Shown in pieces: positions 32,899 through 34,922 of a stretch of 34,922 nt of DNA. A model generated the notes under the pieces. It was not told the origin of the DNA. It made no database searches and was given only the letters and a program-made list of their open reading frames with translations. The DNA is from an uncultured Roseburia sp. (lineage in GTDB: Bacteria > Bacillota > Clostridia > Lachnospirales > Lachnospiraceae). Made by a program: the position numbers and the translations under genes. Each line of letters begins with the position of its first letter. Position 1 is the stretch's first letter. The DNA lies in the NCBI GenBank assembly GCA_946002055.1, contig CAMFYL010000017.1:1-34922 (forward strand). Reading direction: 5' to 3'.

Positions 32899-33423
32899 TT
32901 ACTTGCCTTCGTAGGTAACTACAGAAGCCACGTCATACTTAGCAAGCTTCTCTCGGCCTTTCAGTCCTGCAAGCTCCATAAGGAAAACAATCTTGACAAC
33001 TTCCCCACCAAGTTCTTCTACCAAAGAAGCTGCTGCTTCGATGGTTCCACCGGTAGCAATCAAGTCGTCCACAAGCACAACCTTCTGGCCCGGTGCAATA
33101 GAGTCCTTATGCATCTCGATGGTGGCAGTGCCGTACTCCAAATCGTATGTCTTAGCGATTGTCTCACAAGGAAGCTTTCCGGCCTTGCGAACCGGTACAA
33201 ATGGCTTACCAAGAGCATAGGCAATGGGAACCCCAAAGATGAAGCCTCTGGACTCTGCTCCTGCAATCACATCAAATTCAACACCATCTAATAGCTTAAT
33301 CATCTCGTCAATGGCCAACTTCAATCCTTCAGCATCCTGCAAGATACTGGTAACATCACGAAAAATGATACCCTCCTCAGGAAAATCCGGAATACTTCTT
33401 ATGTAATCTTCTACTTTTTTCAT
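32899..33423 (-). CDS. apt: Adenine phosphoribosyltransferase
   Basis: The 174-residue enzyme makes AMP from adenine and PRPP (EC 2.4.2.7). N-terminal IRSIPDFPEEGIIFRDVTSIL, AGAESRGFIFG and the PRPP loop VVLVDDLIATGGT are all typical. GAGG lies 7 nt before the ATG at 33423; the longer frame from 33534 overlaps the promoter and is rejected. The 3' end abuts the 73-bp array. Monocistronic, with an inverted repeat at the promoter. Confidence 0.96.
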   Translation of the reverse strand: MKKVEDYIRSIPDFPEEGIIFRDVTSILQDAEGLKLAIDEMIKLLDGVEFDVIAGAESRGFIFGVPIAYALGKPFVPVRKAGKLPCETIAKTYDLEYGTATIEMHKDSIAPGQKVVLVDDLIATGGTIEAAASLVEELGGEVVKIVFLMELAGLKGREKLAKYDVASVVTYEGK

Positions 33424-33450
33424 GACAAAACCTCTTATTCTATAAAGTAA

Positions 33451-33496
33451 AAATGTGTGTCGGCACTCACAAAATGTAACCGCCAAACACACATTT
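33451..33496 (-). repeat. Inverted repeat over the apt transcription start
   Basis: A perfect 10-bp arm pair (AAATGTGTGT, with copies at 33451-33460 and 33487-33496) can extend inward by four more pairs, and TTTTT follows on the minus strand. The predicted start (near 33490) falls inside the upstream arm, so it could act as a DNA operator, or as an attenuator if transcripts start further up. Confidence 0.5.
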
Positions 33497-33525
33497 ATCC
33501 TATACTCTTTCCCAAATGATGTCAA
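33497..33525 (-). promoter_or_regulatory. Promoter of apt
   Basis: Perfect TTGACA (33520-33525), 17-nt spacer, TAGGAT (33497-33502); TATAGG two nt upstream is an alternative -10. Confidence 0.65.
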
Positions 33526-33543
33526 GAAATTCACCGGGGAAAT

Positions 33544-33786
33544 CTAGTGTTTTTCCTCAAGAAATTTGATTATCCCTTCGTAGTTTTCTGCCCGGTGCGG
33601 ATATGCACATTTTGAGCAGTCTTTTACCTGTTTTCCATCCGCCTCAATATAAGAAGGATTGCCAAGACAATTCTTTGCATCGTACATAGGACAATAGCAA
33701 AACAGACAGTTCATTTCCTCTAATCCCTTATGACAAGGGTAATATTCACATTGGCGATTTTCAAAATACTTGTAGGAATTCTCCAT
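33544..33786 (-). CDS. Cysteine-rich small-domain metal-binding protein
   Basis: An 80-residue protein with eight cysteines in a CEYYPC, CLFCYC, NCLG and DCSKC arrangement, matching the cysteine-rich small domain family. Members are presumed metal-binding; no reaction is known. The ATG at 33786 has GGGTGGAAAATT upstream, a weak ribosome site. It lies 21 nt after the surface protein stop and before the apt promoter. Confidence 0.75.
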   Translation of the reverse strand: MENSYKYFENRQCEYYPCHKGLEEMNCLFCYCPMYDAKNCLGNPSYIEADGKQVKDCSKCAYPHRAENYEGIIKFLEEKH

Positions 33787-33807
33787 AATTTTCCACCCTA
33801 TTTTATA

Positions 33808-34922
33808 CTATGCGCGCTTTCTTGCATAAACAACAGCACCTGCTGCAAGTACCATCATAACACAAACTGCTACTGGGAAAGATTCTCCTGTTTTGGGAGA
33901 TTTTACCACCTCAGCTGTATCCGAAGCAACATCTTTCACTTCCACGTTAACGGTTGCAGAACCATCTGTAAAGTTAACAGTTACTGCATGGCCACCTGCT
34001 TTCAATGTCTTCACATACTCAGATGTAAATGTAACGATTGTAGAACCGCTTGTCACTGTATAATACTTAGGATCAACGATTACGCCATCCATCTCAACAC
34101 CAACAAACTTCTCCATTGGGCAGTCGATGCGAATAGACAATGTGCCATCCTTTGTTGTATCAACAGTCTGAGCTGCACCCTCAAGTACCGGGTACTTGTA
34201 AACTGCCGGCTGTCTCAAATCACTGTAATCATAAAATGAAGTCTGACCATTCAACAATCTGTCATATGCAATCATAGCCTGGAATGCCTGAACAGTTGCT
34301 AGCGGATTTGCCACAGAGGCATCTTTCCATCCATACTGACCATTTCCGCAGTAAAAGTTCTGCAAGCCCTTAATCAAGTCCTTTCCATTTCCCGAAAAAC
34401 GCTCATCTCGGGTTGGATCAATCCCCAAACTTACCAGTGCCAAAATGCCCTGAGCCGTAGTGTTTGCATTAGGCGTTGGAGCCTGTGTGTAAAAATCAAA
34501 ATTATGAATTGTTCCTAAATCAGCATCATAACAGGTTGCAAGATAATTTAGCGCCCCATCCACTGCTGTCTTAACTGCGTCATCTTTGTTATAATATGGT
34601 GCCAATGCCTGAATCGCCATTGCTGTGCCGTCTATATCTTCTCCACAATCATATCCGTCAAATCCACCGCTTTCCTTCTGGAAAGTGAAAAGTTTGTCCA
34701 CATAAGCCGGAAAACTTGCATTGGCATCTGTGCTGTACAGGGCGATCATAGTATACATCAGGTCATACATATCTGCAGTGGCAGACGCTTCATCCTTTAA
34801 CGGCGCCACCAAATTATATCCCCCCACATTGGTAGGGTCACATTTCATAGCATTTAACACAAGCACTACCTTTGCATTTTCCGAAACTTTGTCAAATCTT
34901 GTTTTTCCCGAAGATTGTAACG
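33808..34922 (-). CDS. Surface protein with prenyltransferase/toroid repeats and SPKTG tail (5' partial)
   Basis: The frame is open to the right edge, so the N-terminus is missing; 371 residues are visible. The first ~210 residues hold alpha/alpha-toroid repeats of the prenyltransferase/squalene cyclase type (GGFDGYDCGEDIDGTAMAI, NTTAQGILALVSLG, GQYGWKD...LATVQAFQAMIAYD). A beta-rich domain follows, then KSPKTGE, a hydrophobic helix and ARKRA. Such proteins in Lachnospiraceae bind ligands at the cell surface; no catalytic acid motif was found. Wall attachment through SPKTG is inferred. Confidence 0.8.
   Translation of the reverse strand, partial: LQSSGKTRFDKVSENAKVVLVLNAMKCDPTNVGGYNLVAPLKDEASATADMYDLMYTMIALYSTDANASFPAYVDKLFTFQKESGGFDGYDCGEDIDGTAMAIQALAPYYNKDDAVKTAVDGALNYLATCYDADLGTIHNFDFYTQAPTPNANTTAQGILALVSLGIDPTRDERFSGNGKDLIKGLQNFYCGNGQYGWKDASVANPLATVQAFQAMIAYDRLLNGQTSFYDYSDLRQPAVYKYPVLEGAAQTVDTTKDGTLSIRIDCPMEKFVGVEMDGVIVDPKYYTVTSGSTIVTFTSEYVKTLKAGGHAVTVNFTDGSATVNVEVKDVASDTAEVVKSPKTGESFPVAVCVMMVLAAGAVVYARKRA

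Overview
The window reads as a chromosomal segment of a spore-forming, Gram-positive anaerobe of the Lachnospiraceae (Clostridia) type. The reasons are moderate-to-low GC, strong AGGAGG-type ribosome sites, spoVAD/spoVAE, a tryptophan T-box, sortase-anchored pili, a hybrid kinase with an SHDIRTPMN box and Rpn-type nuclease genes. The species cannot be named from sequence alone. Nearly all genes lie on the minus strand; the plus-strand exceptions are an XRE-like gene, guaB and a HAD phosphatase. Both window ends cut genes (an AraC-type regulator on the left, a surface protein on the right).

Layout. 1-3.4 kb: AraC fragment, Rpn nuclease, uppP, and decayed pstS-like and ppk (polyphosphate kinase) pieces. 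3.4-6.2 kb: an overlapping operon of an EAL phosphodiesterase, UMF1-type MFS transporter, SMR transporter and a tiny membrane protein. 6.3-9.2 kb: XRE-like gene, then a membrane hydrolase-LytTR-DUF3021 operon with a direct-repeat operator upstream. 9.3-13.4 kb: two secreted surface proteins, a membrane-anchored LuxR-type regulator and a cupin. 13.5-19.3 kb: a 1262-residue hybrid histidine kinase, threonine aldolase and TraX-like protein. 19.3-23.1 kb: a three-gene pilus operon ending in a sortase fused to a pilin-like domain. 23.2-26.8 kb: guaB, a small membrane protein, PAP2 phosphatase, membrane amidase with a probable leaderless promoter, and an Asn-rich lipoprotein. 26.8-28.2 kb: spoVAE and spoVAD. 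28.3-31.7 kb: a tryptophan ABC transporter operon under a Trp (UGG) T-box. 31.8-34.9 kb: HAD phosphatase, a 73-bp-period tandem array, apt, a Cys-rich small protein and a surface protein.

Cross-cutting features. Six copies of a ~74-bp REP-like element (built on GCCATTAGGGACAGTCCC) are scattered through the window. Five lie at, over or within about 10 bp of minus-strand stop codons, and one supplies a -35 box. Two proteins carry an unusual KSPKT[GS]E sorting-type tail, and the sortase fusion ends on the same motif without a membrane anchor. Envelope work dominates the gene content: undecaprenyl phosphate recycling, pili, anchored proteins, amidase and PAP2.

The least explained items are the rigid 73-bp array between the HAD gene and apt, the lid-less sortase-pilin fusion, the LytTR operator, and the small gene coupled to the tryptophan transporter.
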